Below are positions 23,941 to 36,455 of a stretch of DNA of 64,000 bases, in pieces (within the stretch, counting starts at the first letter, position 1; each line of letters starts with the position of its first letter). Both the position numbers and the translations under genes were made by a program. The DNA lies in contig CACRXP010000721.1 of assembly GCA_902702965.1 (NCBI GenBank), forward strand, positions 27,347 through 91,346. The letters run 5' to 3'. The stretch is from Spirometra erinaceieuropaei. Lineage: Eukaryota; Platyhelminthes; Cestoda; Diphyllobothriidea; Diphyllobothriidae. The notes beneath the pieces are model-generated. The model had not been told where the DNA came from, did no database searches, and saw nothing but the letters and a program-made list of their open reading frames with translations.

Positions 23941-25754
23941 GTAGCAGTCCACACAAATATCAAATTCCTTCAGGCTATGCGTTAGGTTAAGGATGGGTCC
24001 TGCCGATGCCAATTCTGTCAGCCGTCTGCGCGGCCTCACAGAACCATGAGAAATGGAAGCAGTTCAAAGTGCAAACTGAAATGCCCATAATCCATGGATG
24101 ACTGTCATTCACGCAGCTGTCTTTCGGAAATATGTGTCCGGCATTTATGAACTGCCCATGTTCTTTTTAATGTCAATATTCAATATGCAAGATATAAAAG
24201 TGGGGTTCGAATGGGCCGTAATTGAAAAAAAGATTGAAGCACTGCATTCTATGTCATTTCCTTTCAAAAGAGCGCAATTCGTTAAATCGCGTAACATAGT
24301 TGTAAAACGTTAGGTGTAACTGCTTACTGCGTTAAGGGGGTACAAAATTGCATTTTGTTTGGAATTTATTTAACGATACGTTCCTATAGTAGTCCTTTAA
24401 GAAATGCAGCCGCTTAATCCGCTGGTCGCTCGAAGTATGTTAACGTATCTCTATCCATCGTCTGGGCCCGCATGCCCGGTTTGACTACGGAAGCTGAGCT
24501 TTATTCTCACCTTATCGAAAGAAAATCACATCGCAGACAAAGATAATAATGAGAAACCACCAAATTCTTAAAATAAGTTTAAATTAGTGTCCTTACTCCT
24601 AAATATTTAATCGCATTGCACGCTCTTGGCATGATGGTTGATAACGCGCCTAAAAGCTAACCAACATGACAAGGAAACCGGACGGTCTATGTCAAACATA
24701 AATAAAAGTACTATTGGAGGAATTTGGGCCTTTGTTAAGATTGAGCCCGTATCACATATCTAAGACTAGCACAGTAATTTGCACAGAAATTATTTTCCAT
24801 AGGAATATGCGGCTGCCAATTTGACTTGATTTCACAATAAAAACAAGTTAAAAAAATAGCCCAAAACTGACCGAAAATCGTGAATTTAAGGGATCAAGAG
24901 GACGACATATTCTGATCACCTCTTTTAATCAGGTTGTTCGTATTTTAATCTTTATGTTGGCGGCTTTTATTGTGTTCTTACACAAGGTTGATTTCATAAC
25001 TGTTGTTGGATCATCTTACATAAAGGTGGAAAACCATTACGCACACATTAAATAGAGACAGGAATAGAGCCGATATGGCGTATGGGTTTGCGCACATTAT
25101 CCAATTTTTCAAAAGCTGACCAGGTGGCTTTTTTTCAACAACTAGCGGTTTATAATCAGGTGACACAGCAGACGGTGACGGGGTTGTAATGGCATACGAA
25201 AGTAATTTTGTTTAATTGCATATTCCTGTGCAATTTATAATTCCAGAGCAATTCTCGAGCACTGTATAATGTTTTCATATTGATCCAAAAATATAACTGG
25301 AGTACAAAAACATAACATAACTCTAAAAAACCAAATGCAATTGCGAAACGTATTACGTGTTGATTTTTATCCCCGAACGTAAAGCCGAAGCTAACCTTTT
25401 ACCACTAAGCAATCCGCAAAGCGCGCAACATTGTGCTAACCAAAATTCAGAAGCTGACGAATTTCGTACTCGCAGACAGCAGATATAGATTAATCGTGCC
25501 ATATCCTATCAGATGCAATGTATAGGCAAAGGAGAAAGCAAATATAACAATTAGAAATCCCCGCAAACGTTGGCAGTAGCAAATAATACAAAAGCAGACC
25601 ACTGAACAAAAAGTAGGATTTCTCGTGTTTGCTAAGCAAGAAAACTGGCTTTTCGCTAAATAACGAGAACTAAAGAAGTTACAGTCGTCCACGTAGGCAA
25701 CATACTGTCTTTATAAGAACCAATATTTTTATTCCATTTAGGACACTACTTAGA
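23941..25754. other. No gene seen
   Basis: Only short unsupported frames (for example 24098-24313 plus and 25692-25447 minus). No splice pattern, repeat or RNA gene that I can defend. Confidence 0.45.
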
Positions 25755-26010
25755 AGCACTCGTTGACTGTCTTGGGCAGTTTAAAGATTTCAGGTGTCCG
25801 TGTTACACCCGCTGATGCCAGTGCATGTCAGGTCTGGAGGCGTGAGCTGTCGGACTTGTTCATCTCCCAGCAATACGCTCCAGACGATTACTGTCTGCGT
25901 CGTCTGCATGCACGCACACACACATGCGTGTGCGCACAAACACAAGGATCCGGTGTTCATGCGTAGACGAACCCAACCTGCAAACATCTATCCGTCAGAC
26001 CGCTAGCTCG
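25755..26010 (+). repeat. Dispersed copy of the duplication core
   Basis: The sequence aligns with 1980-2150 of segmental-duplication copy 1: GAGCTGTCGGACT against GAGCTGACAGACG, then a CTGTCTG-TCGTCTGCATGCA word, then GGTGTTCATGCG against GGTTTCATGCG. A CA-rich microsatellite is embedded at about 25915-25945. Confidence 0.6.
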
Positions 26011-27261
26011 CTCATACGCGCGCGCCTAGAGACACAGCAATTCACAATGGCATTCCTGATCGGACACCAATAGTGCTCCGCTTTGCAAACAGCACAGGCT
26101 AAGAGGTCGGATTTGGGTTTCGGAGTTACAAACCTCAAACGTCTTTGTCCTCACTGCTCCTCCTGCGCAGGAGCGTCTATCTCCAGGAGCATCGATTAAT
26201 ACCCACCACTTACATACACAGTGTCACATGTGTCAATAAACACCAATTCGGTGTAAGCTTTATCGTAATTTCTCTGCAGGTCAGTGTCCCAAGGAACTGG
26301 ACTCTAAAGTAGTTAAATGCAGTCCTCAGAGCGCTAACAAATGCTCGGGGAATAGGAAAAAATACCCGTTGACGCAGCCTGTTTCGTATAATAAAATTGT
26401 GTCGATCAATACAAAATATTGGTAATTTAGGTTTATGCGGGGTGTTGTTGTAGTTTAGGGGTTTGTGGCTGTTACTTACTTCACTTTGAAAATTCGATGC
26501 CATTCGAAACGATTGCTTTGAAAATTATGCGATATCGCCAAAACAGTAAATTCATTTGCTTAAAGTTTCGGATTCATACTTAACTACATCAACAGAGTCA
26601 GCCCTCAATAAAATCAATTCATAAATATTGTCAACGTCCAGCAGGGGCGAGAAAACTGGAACCATTACGGAATCGAATTTAGGCCACCTGGATTGTAAAG
26701 GCGAAAGCAAACTTGATCGACGTTACGAGATCCGTAATTTCCCATAGGTATGTGGTATCATGGTAGCCGTAACCTGTAATTATCCCAAAGTCATACGTTT
26801 AAATTAATCTAATTTTCCAGTCCCTCAGTCGACGAGCTCAACCCTGAATTTGAAATGTCAAGGGGACAAATGTGTTTCTATAGCGATCGTGTCCATTTCA
26901 TGAAGCACACTGTATCCAAATAAACCAATATTTCTCGTTTGAAAATAGTCACCAGGCCATAAACAATAATGTATCTTGAACCAGCATGATGCCCGTTAAA
27001 TAATGGGATCTTTAACGGCAAGAATACGGAGATTGTATTGACCACTGTGAGTAAAGGCAGATCATATTGTGTTTGAGGAGCTGTGAACGTAAATCAGTCT
27101 GGATATTTTAAATTTACCCCTTTGTTTCTGCTCTCGCGTTCTGAGTCGCATATTGCCGATGCCTGACCAAGAGTGCTTTCTGAATTAGTGTGTCCGGTTG
27201 CCGGTGAGAACTAGCTGAGTGCCTAGATGTTTATGGGTCGAGTCCATAACTGTATGAACAG
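26011..27261. other. No gene seen
   Basis: No frame with coding character, splice sites or recognisable repeat. Confidence 0.45.
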
Positions 27262-27495
27262 CGGAGTCTAGTGGACGTCCTTACGTAAGTGCATACGGGA
27301 ACGTAGACTATAGAGACAGTAGACGCTTAGATAGGCATGGCTGTCAGTGGGTTTTGCTTTGAGACGACCATGTCTGACAGGTCGATCTCACTTGACCTGA
27401 CCTGACAGCAGAAGCACCAAAAGACTGTGATCCTGTCACAGTCACGACAATCTCGATTCACGCGCAGAAACTCTGATGGAAAGTATGACTAACAC
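27262..27495 (-). repeat. Dispersed copy of the duplication core, inverted
   Basis: The reverse complement aligns with 1900-2130: GTGACAGGAT, GTCAGGTCAGGTCA, AAAACCCACTGACAGCCATG. With 25755-26010 it forms a pair of oppositely oriented diverged copies. Confidence 0.6.
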
Positions 27496-27889
27496 TTGCC
27501 GTACATCTGTTGCCAGTCCACTTTAATTAATCGAAAAGTCAGCTGATAGATTTAACACGACATTGTCCGGTTTTTCCCCCAGCTGTTCTGAACCGCAAGC
27601 AATACTCTGCAGCAAGACGCATAATCTTCTAAATGTATACGTTTCGACAGTTAGCTTCATTGATTGAATATATTAACAAAAAATACACTTAACAATCGTC
27701 AAGAATCTTGAGCGCAAAACTGGCCCAGCAGAAGGTTGGTCGAATTTCGGCGAAAAATGTAACTTTGTGCTGCCTTTACACAGATAGGTTCATGCCTCTT
27801 CTATATATAATACTAAGTTAAATGAGCGTTCACCAATCGCTTTACGTATGTCACGTTTCCTGCTGAGCCTTGGAGTTCTCTTTTAAGCG

Positions 27890-28085
27890 CCTCCAACATC
27901 GCACAGTGGTGATTTATATAGGTAGCATGGCATTACCAACAAAGACAGGGAAGACCGGAATGACCACTTCTGCTTTGTTAGCCTTGATCAGGCAACACTC
28001 CCCCAAACTTCGAGGACGTCGGACATCCAGTCACCAGCACGCGGAGATCAAGCCTCAGGTTTTGCATACGTTGAGTTTGTGTGCG
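27890..28085 (-). mobile_element. Degraded SINE body
   Basis: The words AACAAAGACAGGGAAG and GGAATGACCACTTCTG align with the SINE at 45350-45410 (ACAAAGACAAGGGAGG, GCAATGGCCATTTCTG). The tRNA-like head is not preserved. Confidence 0.45.
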
Positions 28086-28089
28086 ATTG

Positions 28090-29458
28090 GCTGATAACCA
28101 CCAACGAGCCGTAAACGACAATTAAATTTCTGCTAGTTTTTGATGGTAGTGTGACTCCGCCTATAATGTGGACTATGCAAAAACAGTTAAACAATCAGCT
28201 CTGCCTTCCAACATAAAAACGTGATAAAGATTGTAGTAACATGTCGAAAATATGCTAGGTGATTGAAATTTGATGTGGGAAGACCCTTTTTTGACCATTC
28301 TATATACCTTCTGCTTTGTATTTATTATTTCAGTTTCCAAGGACCCTTCCTTTGGATGAAATATGAATACAGACACGGTACATGAGTCGAAACGGGAAAC
28401 TGACTGAATTACCTGTTATTAGCTAATTAATGCACACATGCGATGAAGGCTGAAAGTTTTAGCCTGTTCTGACTACACAGTGAGCACGGATGCTGCAATA
28501 CCAGCAGGCCCTATATGCATTCATAAAAAAACAACTGAAATTTTAATTGAATGTTTATTGTGGTTGATTTAAGAAGATAACATGTTCTGCGCATGCGATG
28601 ACTATTCTTAAAGTCTGCAAATTCCAGATGATGTTTAATTTCTTACTGGGTGCAAACTTATGAACCACACAAGCAGTTAGCGTGCAAGACTGTAATCAAC
28701 TATAATTGCGGCATATTTCAGCCCAACCATATGCCCTTTGAATGGAACCTTGATAATAAGGATGCATCGAGGGATAACTAACTTAGCAGCTTCTAATTTA
28801 CCTAAACGCCAGCCGCATAAGACATTGACCGAGTTTGTCTTTAAGGTCATCCGAAGGATCAATTCATAGATAAAACGAAATCAATCCAGTCATTAAAAGT
28901 TTCAATTCGTTTAGAAAACGCGCGTATAAGAAAAGAACATGTTGACAGTCTCCACGTGAAATGCTGTAAATGGAATTCGCACTTCTGACTTGGAAAAAGG
29001 GTTAGTTACGTAAAGCGTTTTTCTAAGAGGTTTTTAAATGATTTATTTTTTGTATTTAAAATAACTGAACATGTGGCGAGAAAACTGTTTTCTGTACATT
29101 CCTACATCTCCTCGTATCGCGTTCATCATCAGTCATCATCATAATTTTACAAGTGATTCATCTTACGCATCAACGAATCCATGTCGAATGTAATGGTCCT
29201 CAGACGTCCATGGTTATAGAGCAACTTATGTGCGCTTACAAAGCTGCGAAGTGTTACCGTGTGTTCATGTGTAAGCACTGCTAAATTATTACTGCTGAGT
29301 GGCGTAAAAATGTATTTGTCATTGAAATCTATATAACAGCAAGTTCGTAAATTACACACTGCGTTTAACTAAGTTCAACAGATGTGCGCAAGTCAAACGC
29401 AGTCCTATCAGTTCTGATTATAATCCGCGTCATACTGGTTCCGTTTAGTTTAAATTTG
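28090..29458. other. No gene seen
   Basis: Short frames only, such as 28862-28677 minus; nothing recognised. Confidence 0.4.
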
Positions 29459-29819
29459 TTAGGGTAAGGAGCATGAATATTTTTTACCACCGGCTGACCA
29501 TATAAATATCAAAAAACACTTCTGCTCGATAACTGGCTTAATCACAGCAGTAGTTTTTGACCCGATAGGGAAGCCTGTATACTGTACTCCGTCTGCAAGA
29601 GACAGTGTGGTTACTCTCAAAATGTAGGATGACCTCTTCATATGTCTCTTTGCCCATCAAACTTTGTTTCGAATGTAAGAAGACCGCACGAAATATAGAA
29701 TTAATATTTGAATGGAGCATATTTAACTGATTTTTTGACGATGACAAAATGTCATCTGCATAGCTCAGACAGAGTATTGGGTTAACTGAGTGAAAAAATA
29801 TGACTAATAAGTTGTCCAT
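29459..29819 (-). pseudogene. PLE reverse-transcriptase relic
   Basis: The frame 29819-29538 includes LCLSYADDILSSSKNQLN, with the YADD catalytic motif of reverse transcriptases, then EEVILHFESNHTVS and RRSTVYRL. It is the same order as in the better copy at 44270-44560, but with the block between ETEVDG and VYRKKAY missing, so an internal deletion is present. Both RT ends are missing. Confidence 0.75.
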
Positions 29820-31838
29820 TAAAGCGTCTTTTAGGAGACCTTATACGGGTGAGTTGCGATAGTTCCCATTAAAGAATTTAAAATGAACTTCGGCAAGCCA
29901 ACGTACGCGTTTGATAAAATCTCGTCAGACCTATATTTTCATATTGCTGTGGAAATGATTGAAAGGAAAATGCGGTCAAGCAGAAGGTTTTTACTAGCTG
30001 CGTTGATGGGAGGAACGAGGGTCTACAAAGGCAAGGTGAAAACCAAAATTTTAGTTAGTGTCAGGGGGAGAAGGGGATGGCGAGCAATGGGACAGATACT
30101 TATACGCAGGTAGCTGGCATGGTGATGATGGCCAATGGTAACTGTTGGGTCTGTACGAAGTCGACTGCTGGTTTCGGACTTAGCCAGTGATGCCGAATTC
30201 AGGACCACATACTCAAAAATATGCATTAAAAAACTGACATACTTTCATTAAATTGAGGTGTGTCGTGACTTCCCCCTAAATCGGAATAAAGAGAACGTTT
30301 GGTTGGCCTATCTTCGTTCAACATTTCCCTAATAAAGCATATCCAAATTTGGATTCTCCATAGTTAGTGACTTTCTGCGTCTTCAGTAAATTCGCCCAAG
30401 AAACCTAAATATATTCCACTATGTCCAATTTTACGATGGCTCATTGGTTGAAAAGCTTAATGTACATATTCTTTAAAGANNNNNNNNNNNNNNNNNNNNN
30501 NNNNNNNNNNNNNNNNNNNNNNNNNNNNNNNNNNNNNNNNNNNNNNNNTATTTTAGATTCTGACACCCCAAGTCGTTCTCAGACATCCGGGAATTGAACA
30601 GGTCTAAAAATCGACATTACCATGCTATTTGTGCATGCCGCATTTACATTAGGTTGGCATCACGTTCTATCACGCTATAACTAGTTATAGCGTACTTTTC
30701 AGTTCAACTATATCAACTTCAAGTCCTCCTCGACACTTCGGCGCAGATGACATCGCATTTCCACTACCAGTCTGAATATTTCCCGGCGTTTCATATGCCT
30801 GCATTTCGTGTATCTGAACTCGCTCAGACGGCCATACTGGGAGCAGGTACCAATCGACACCTTGTAGTTACGTCAGGCAAAACATTTGCTAAAGTGCAGT
30901 ATGAGCAATCGCCATATTTCCATGGCGGCAAAGGATAGTTGCGTGGTGATTACAAGTCATCTTTGTGACTTAGTGGAATCATCGTTCTTATAGAGCAAGC
31001 CAGCTTTACCGAAAATGCAATATGAAACTCAAACAATATGCAACATGAGCCTAAGCATCGGACAAGGGATGGCGACGAGAAGGAGGCAAGGGGAAAGCCG
31101 AACAGAAAGTTGAACAGAACGCCGGGTCACGTTATCCGGAGCTGTCCGTATCTCGCGGTCGCTCCTCTGGATAAGTCATTCCCACTAGAGGTGACGTGGT
31201 AAGATCATCACTACCACCGTTGATATGATGATTGTCGTCTACTTTTCATGGTATCTCGATGCTTTTGCCATCTACAAAAACGCCAACACTAGTTTAATAT
31301 AGTTCAGCATATTTAAGGGCAACAGGTAATGCCTTTGAACACCCTGTTTCAAGGTGTACTTGTAATGTTTGGTGTCAGCTAAACATGATACTAAAATTTT
31401 ATCCGTAATATATAAATTTTACGGATACTGTCTTTGAAATTGTGAGGCTAGGCACACGAATGACCACCGCTTCAGCGTCGATATACCCATTTTGGGTCCC
31501 CGACGCCCTTAGTGGCGCTGTGGACGGGGTCGTGGGGTGTCGGCACAAGGCCACTTTAGTTATTATGACTGTGTCTGTGGGTAGCAGCCCAAACATACTG
31601 CCAGTTTTTCTACAAGTAGGGACTGTCAATCTTTGTGTCTGATGCGTTTTATTGGAGCTCTTTGTGTAATGCAGTCGAGAAAATTGACGACCCTGTTTGG
31701 AAATGGCCCAAGTTTGCAGTCCTCACTGACGATTACTGAGAGGGGCTATTAGTAATTTAGATGCGTTACGGGGAATGTCAGGGAATTGCAATGACCAGTC
31801 ATGAGGAAGTGTTAATCCAACCTGGGGGGGGGGGAGAG
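29820..31838. other. No gene recognised; contains an assembly gap (30480-30548)
   Basis: Frames at 29883-30113 and 30747-30938 (plus) have no recognisable motif or splice support. The 69-N gap is at 30480-30548. A purine-rich stretch lies at 31060-31130. Confidence 0.45.
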
Positions 31839-32610
31839 GGATGTCCACTGATCTCCACTTCCTCTTGGTGTATATGATTGGTCGCTATGCGACTGCTTTC
31901 GAGGGCTCTAGATTAAACATGAGACCAGCGAGTCTCAGAGCCTGGTCGCCACCAAATGACTCGAACATCAATGCCATCGACGATACTGCCTTCTCTGTCA
32001 CACATCAAGGGGTTTCAGAAGCGACCGAGCATATTGCTGAGGATCTAGGCATTGGAATTGCACACCGCTCCAAAGCCACCATGCGCAATAGGGTCAGGAA
32101 AATCAAAGACAGTTAAAGCCTGAACAGCAATCTCAAGTTTTGTATCGTTTTCTGTGTCGAAATTGCCCCTGTAAATACAAAGCTTAGGCTGGGCTCATGT
32201 TCGGTTCGCGCATTCACAAACACAAGCTGTCTGTGCGACAAGGTAACGCATTAGCACGAAAGGCTGCCCACACCTACGAAATGGCTAATGAGTTCAACAT
32301 CGCACCCACCAAAATAATCGCCCACGCCTAAAACAAAACAGGCCGAGAATTGATGGAAGCCTGGGCCTCGGATGAGATCTTGGTCAATCGATTTATCGAT
32401 CTGGCGTCGGCGTACAGAGCCCTGCGTAGTCACCTCTAGTTGTGCGCCGTCGGTTGATGATTGGGCCTCCATGCCTTAAAATTGCTGTTTTTTTCTTTTT
32501 CTGCCAATACCTCTGACGATGGACTCATGTACGAGTCTGAAAGCTCAGCACAATAAACAAAGTATTCCAGTGCTCGACTCTTCTTCGCTTAAGTATGCAA
32601 TATATTTAAA
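31839..32610 (+). mobile_element. PLE GIY-YIG relic
   Basis: After 32040, fragments read NRVRKIKDS, then in shifted frames C-x2-C near 32155, IHKHKLSVRQ, KAAHTYEMANEF, ELMEAWASDEILVNRFIDLA. This is the PLE endonuclease tail and closely resembles 10853-11430. Stops and frameshifts make it non-coding. The 3' part, near CTCATGTACGAGTCTGAAAG, matches usual PLE tail sequence. Confidence 0.7.
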
Positions 32611-32814
32611 ATAACTTCTTGCTTCCTTTTAGCTTGTTCTGTTTCGGATAGCCCTGAGTTCAAATAAATGTAATGCACGCTCTTTTTTGCGCTGTCAATG
32701 GAGTCTTCAAATGCCTTTTTCTACTAACCTGGAGCACAGAACAAGGAAAACTGGATACGGTAAATTCAATAATATTTGCAAATCTGTTCAGCGATCTATA
32801 TTTGTTAAAAGTAG

Positions 32815-33075
32815 TGTTCAATTTGTCGATCAAGGAGTTCACCTTCTCCAAGTACAACAGAATCATCGTAGCTTTTGTATGGATACAGAAGTAGTCCATA
32901 CTGACTTTCAAAATGCTGAAGCAAAACACTTTATCTTTACGGGTATACAATTCACAAGCCGGAGTGACATCTAAACGTGACAGAAGCAAGGCACATAATG
33001 AATAATTAGAGGCGATCTGTTTGTCCACACTCGAAGATCTGGCGGCACATGTGTCATAAGTGCCCAGCGATGGCA
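32815..33075 (+). pseudogene. Exon-3 relic of the secreted family
   Basis: The frame to 32974 ends EVVHTDFQ, then FTGIQFTSRSDI, matching ...TGLQFTSLTDI of exon 3 in the gene at 60782. After DI the aligned DNA continues (ATAATGAATAATTAGAGGCG against AAAATGAATACATGGAGACG) but carries TAA, TGA and TAG codons. No exon 1 or 2 was found upstream; a PLE relic lies there instead. Confidence 0.65.
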
Positions 33076-33079
33076 TGCC

Positions 33080-34287
33080 TCCTATAAATTCATGTTTCTC
33101 ATTATTTTGGTCTTGATTGAGTTAAATTGCAATATTTAGCACAACAGTTACTATCGGCCTCTTGCGACAATATGCTTCAGGACGCCATCATGGGACCCTC
33201 TCAGCCTCTCCATACCAGTGGCTCAGGGCTTTCTCTGTGCAATTTGTGCTCAACCCATTTCTACGAGGTACATTAGAAGTTCATATGATATGTTAGTTCA
33301 CCCTCAATATGTAGATCGAACAAGCCCTCAGAACGACTAAACTCTGCGATAGAGCGGATACCTGGTTGTTTGACATTCACTGGTTCTTAGAAATCAAACT
33401 ACGAGTTTTCGAACCTAAATTGACTAAGTTGCTGCATGTTGCATCTCTTCGACTGGCTTTTCTTGTTGGCCATTTACGAGTAGGCCGCTATTTGCATCCA
33501 ACTTTCATTAAGTATGTTTACGGTCAGCCTGTCTCACACGAACTCAAAATCGCAAAATGATGTGTTAAGCAATGTTTTGTTCATGCAAGTCATGGCCGCG
33601 CTGTCAGTTCGCATACAAATAATTTTTTTCGTGTCTTTATTCACATCCGAATACACAGGTTAACAGGATAATAAGAAAACTTCATAAGCCGACATGTTCT
33701 AACTGGATTCGTCATCACCAAAGTCTTGAAGGTGTTTCCTACTTATCTAAAATGCATAAGATAACTTTATTCCTGGTAACCGGTTGGGCATACGACAACT
33801 GGTAAGTGCGTCTAGACTCATCTCCTATCTGACTACTGTGTCGACATATTTCAGCGTGATAAATCTCCGATAAGATGACGAGATCAGTTCAGCGCAAGTA
33901 CCCCCATTGCAACTGAATTAGGTGTGATGTAACTAGCCGTTGTAATTAAAGGTAACTAAGCCGTTGCTCATTTTAATTCGGCACTACAGACTGGTGTAAG
34001 AAAAGTTGTCGACAATGTTCTATGGCGATTTAAAGTATATGCAAGTGCAGAGTGTAAGTTCACACGTACTATGAACCCTTATATTGCCTGCACATGGATA
34101 CCTTTGCAAAACTTTACTATTATATCTTACTCCTCTTTTGCATTTACGTTGACATCCGCTTAGTTTGCGAATGATGTAAAATTAAGGCCCGCATTACTAT
34201 ATGTAGCAGTTTTGGGTTGCTGCATTTAGCGTACTGAGTAAAGTATATGTTAAATTAGTTTCAATATAGTTTTGAAAGTTCTACCAG
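33080..34287. other. No gene seen
   Basis: A plus-strand frame at 33366-33560 has no recognisable motif; nothing else stands out. Confidence 0.4.
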
Positions 34288-34706
34288 CTAGATCGCACTT
34301 GGTAGCCAGGCCCCGTATTACAGGTGTAGGGGTTTTTTACTGGGGTTATTTTGTGGGGCTCCATAATCACATCTGACCCATTTGGCATCTTATTTACGTT
34401 TGAGGTTAGGATAACGGTATCAGTTAATGGTTTCCGATTTTCGGATTAGGTTTATGCCTTTAGGGTTAAGTTTTCGGGTTATGGTTAGGGTTTGAGCGTA
34501 CGATTATGCTTCAGTTTTACGGATAGGTTTTGCAGTTACGGTTTTTCTAAGAAATAAGGTAACGTTCACGATTTCGGTTAAATTTAGGGTTGTCGTGAGG
34601 GTAAGCGGTTAACGTTTAACGTTGAGGTCAGGGTTAGGGTTAAGGGTAGGATTACGGTTAAGGTCGCTGTCCGCTTCCCCATTCCTGGCTACCAACTGCG
34701 GTCTAG
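34288..34706. mobile_element. Short inverted-repeat element with a telomere-like core
   Basis: The termini 34288-34310 (CTAGATCGCACTTGGTAGCC...) and 34684-34706 are 23-bp inverted repeats with 2 mismatches. The 373-bp interior is full of degenerate TTAGGG/TTACGG-type words, for example at 34460-34490 and 34620-34670. No coding capacity. It may be a non-autonomous DNA element that captured telomere-like sequence. Confidence 0.7.
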
Positions 34707-35789
34707 CCGATCTACCTATTTTAGTAAACTATGTAATTTCATACTCATAAGTGACATGGAATGCCAACCTTCAGATTTGTCCTTCTTTCTTCCTCTTTTT
34801 CATATTTATTTGTATTTAATTACGAGTCAGGAATGGGCGGTTGTAATTCTAATGGCTTGGCGAAGCAAGGAAAATTCTCATGGACGACGGATGTGGGCCA
34901 ATTTATGGTAACAGAGTAGAGAGATGACGGAAAATGTCGGTAGAATTACGGGTTTATTCTGGCATGCTCTAGTGCATGTTTGTGTTTCAAGAAATTGCTG
35001 GTAGTATTAAGGTAGAAAAAATCCGAAATATTATTGTTTAAACATACCCGTATTATCTGTCGTTTCACTTCTTTGATGCTTACAACTGCATCAGGTGTTG
35101 GGCCTTACATCTTATTAAACAATGTTTGTTAACTTATATGCATTATTTATTTGATGCCAGTCTGTTTGACCATTTCTTAAGGAAAACTTTCCTATTTCGG
35201 TTACTGCACTTGTATTCGACTGAGCGCCCAACTAAAATTATTGTTCTTACCGTTTTTTGGCCATTTTGTCATAACTATTATTTCGTGTTTGTCTGCTTTT
35301 GTCATTAAAATTAATTGATTTTGTAACGCATTTTTTTGATATGGCGTTCAAATAACGGGTTCGTTTGAAAATGATATGCGTTCCTAGAGGACATTTTAAT
35401 GCTTGGTCATGTTGTCCTTTGTATTTTTTTTTGATTCCAACAAAACATCATTTAGCACCGGAATGCCTATGAATGATCTTTTTTTTTGCGGGACTTTTCC
35501 GTTTCATAGACATAAAACGCAATTCTAATGAGAACGACAGTCCGCGCCTTTCTTCTTGATTGGATTAGATGGACGTTGCCAAACTCGAATTCCTAGATAT
35601 TTATGTGAGTATCATTGCTGAAATGTAACCATAAACCGACGTACGTTTTGTCCAAGTTTACTGTGCCGCTTGCTTTTATAAGCCTAAGTGGTTGATTGAC
35701 GTAAGTTTCTCGTTCACTGCAGTGGGAATGTTTAGTCATAATAACCTACAATACACCAATTTTATAAGGTGTTTGCCTTCAGAAAGTTA
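34707..35789. other. No gene seen
   Basis: T-rich sequence; the frame at 35126-35308 (plus) is Phe/Leu-rich from base composition and has no splice context. Confidence 0.4.
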
Positions 35790-36455
35790 CAAGTGCACGT
35801 CTCATTCCCATTTTTAACTGTAGAGATAAGTATAATTCTGTTTTAATTTTTTTTATAATTCCCGAATAATTTTGAACCCGACCTGCTTTTACACTTGCAT
35901 TTTGGGTTTCCAAACTACAAACCATATAAGTTTTGCATACAGAAAACCATAGATTTATCTATGGCATTAAGCGTGGACCATAAAGCGTTTATATAATTTA
36001 GCAGTGGACATGTTGTTAACTTTACAGACGACATTGGTAGACGCAGAGGTATGATGATTTAAGAACGGCCATTTAACTGTATTTAATATTCTCGCGATCG
36101 TAGGCTTCCTGAAACCAAAATGTGCGCTTATTTCGAGTATAAAATTGAAAAAAATCGTTCTTTCCTATTAAATAAGCAAAAGAACGAATAGTTCTATGCA
36201 TATTTTCTGTGAAATATAATTAAATATTCAAGGTCATCACAAAACAATTCGACGATAGCAGGCTAGTTTAGTAGAACTAAATATACTTTTTCTGGCATGC
36301 ATAGAGACATAATTACGTTCGAAAGCCGACGCCTAGAATCATTATAGAACTGTGATGCAGGATTATAAGTTTACAGACCATCTTATTAAATCTTTTCGAA
36401 ACAAGAACGCATCTTGAAATACAGAACTACATTTCATGAGTTAGTGCACGTACAG
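35790..36455. mobile_element. MITE of the Tc1-type family, 5'-truncated
   Basis: The body from 35855 (AATTCCCGAATAATTTTGAA) aligns with 21875 and 58175, and the right end CATTTCATGAGTTAG at 36430-36444 matches the terminal repeats of the family. The left terminal repeat is not found. Confidence 0.7.

Noticed and set aside
34380..34680. A true telomere end
   Set aside because: The repeats are too degenerate and are enclosed by inverted repeats, with ordinary sequence on both sides.
35126..35308. Membrane-protein-like frame
   Set aside because: Phe/Leu content follows from T-rich DNA; no start context, splice sites or relative.
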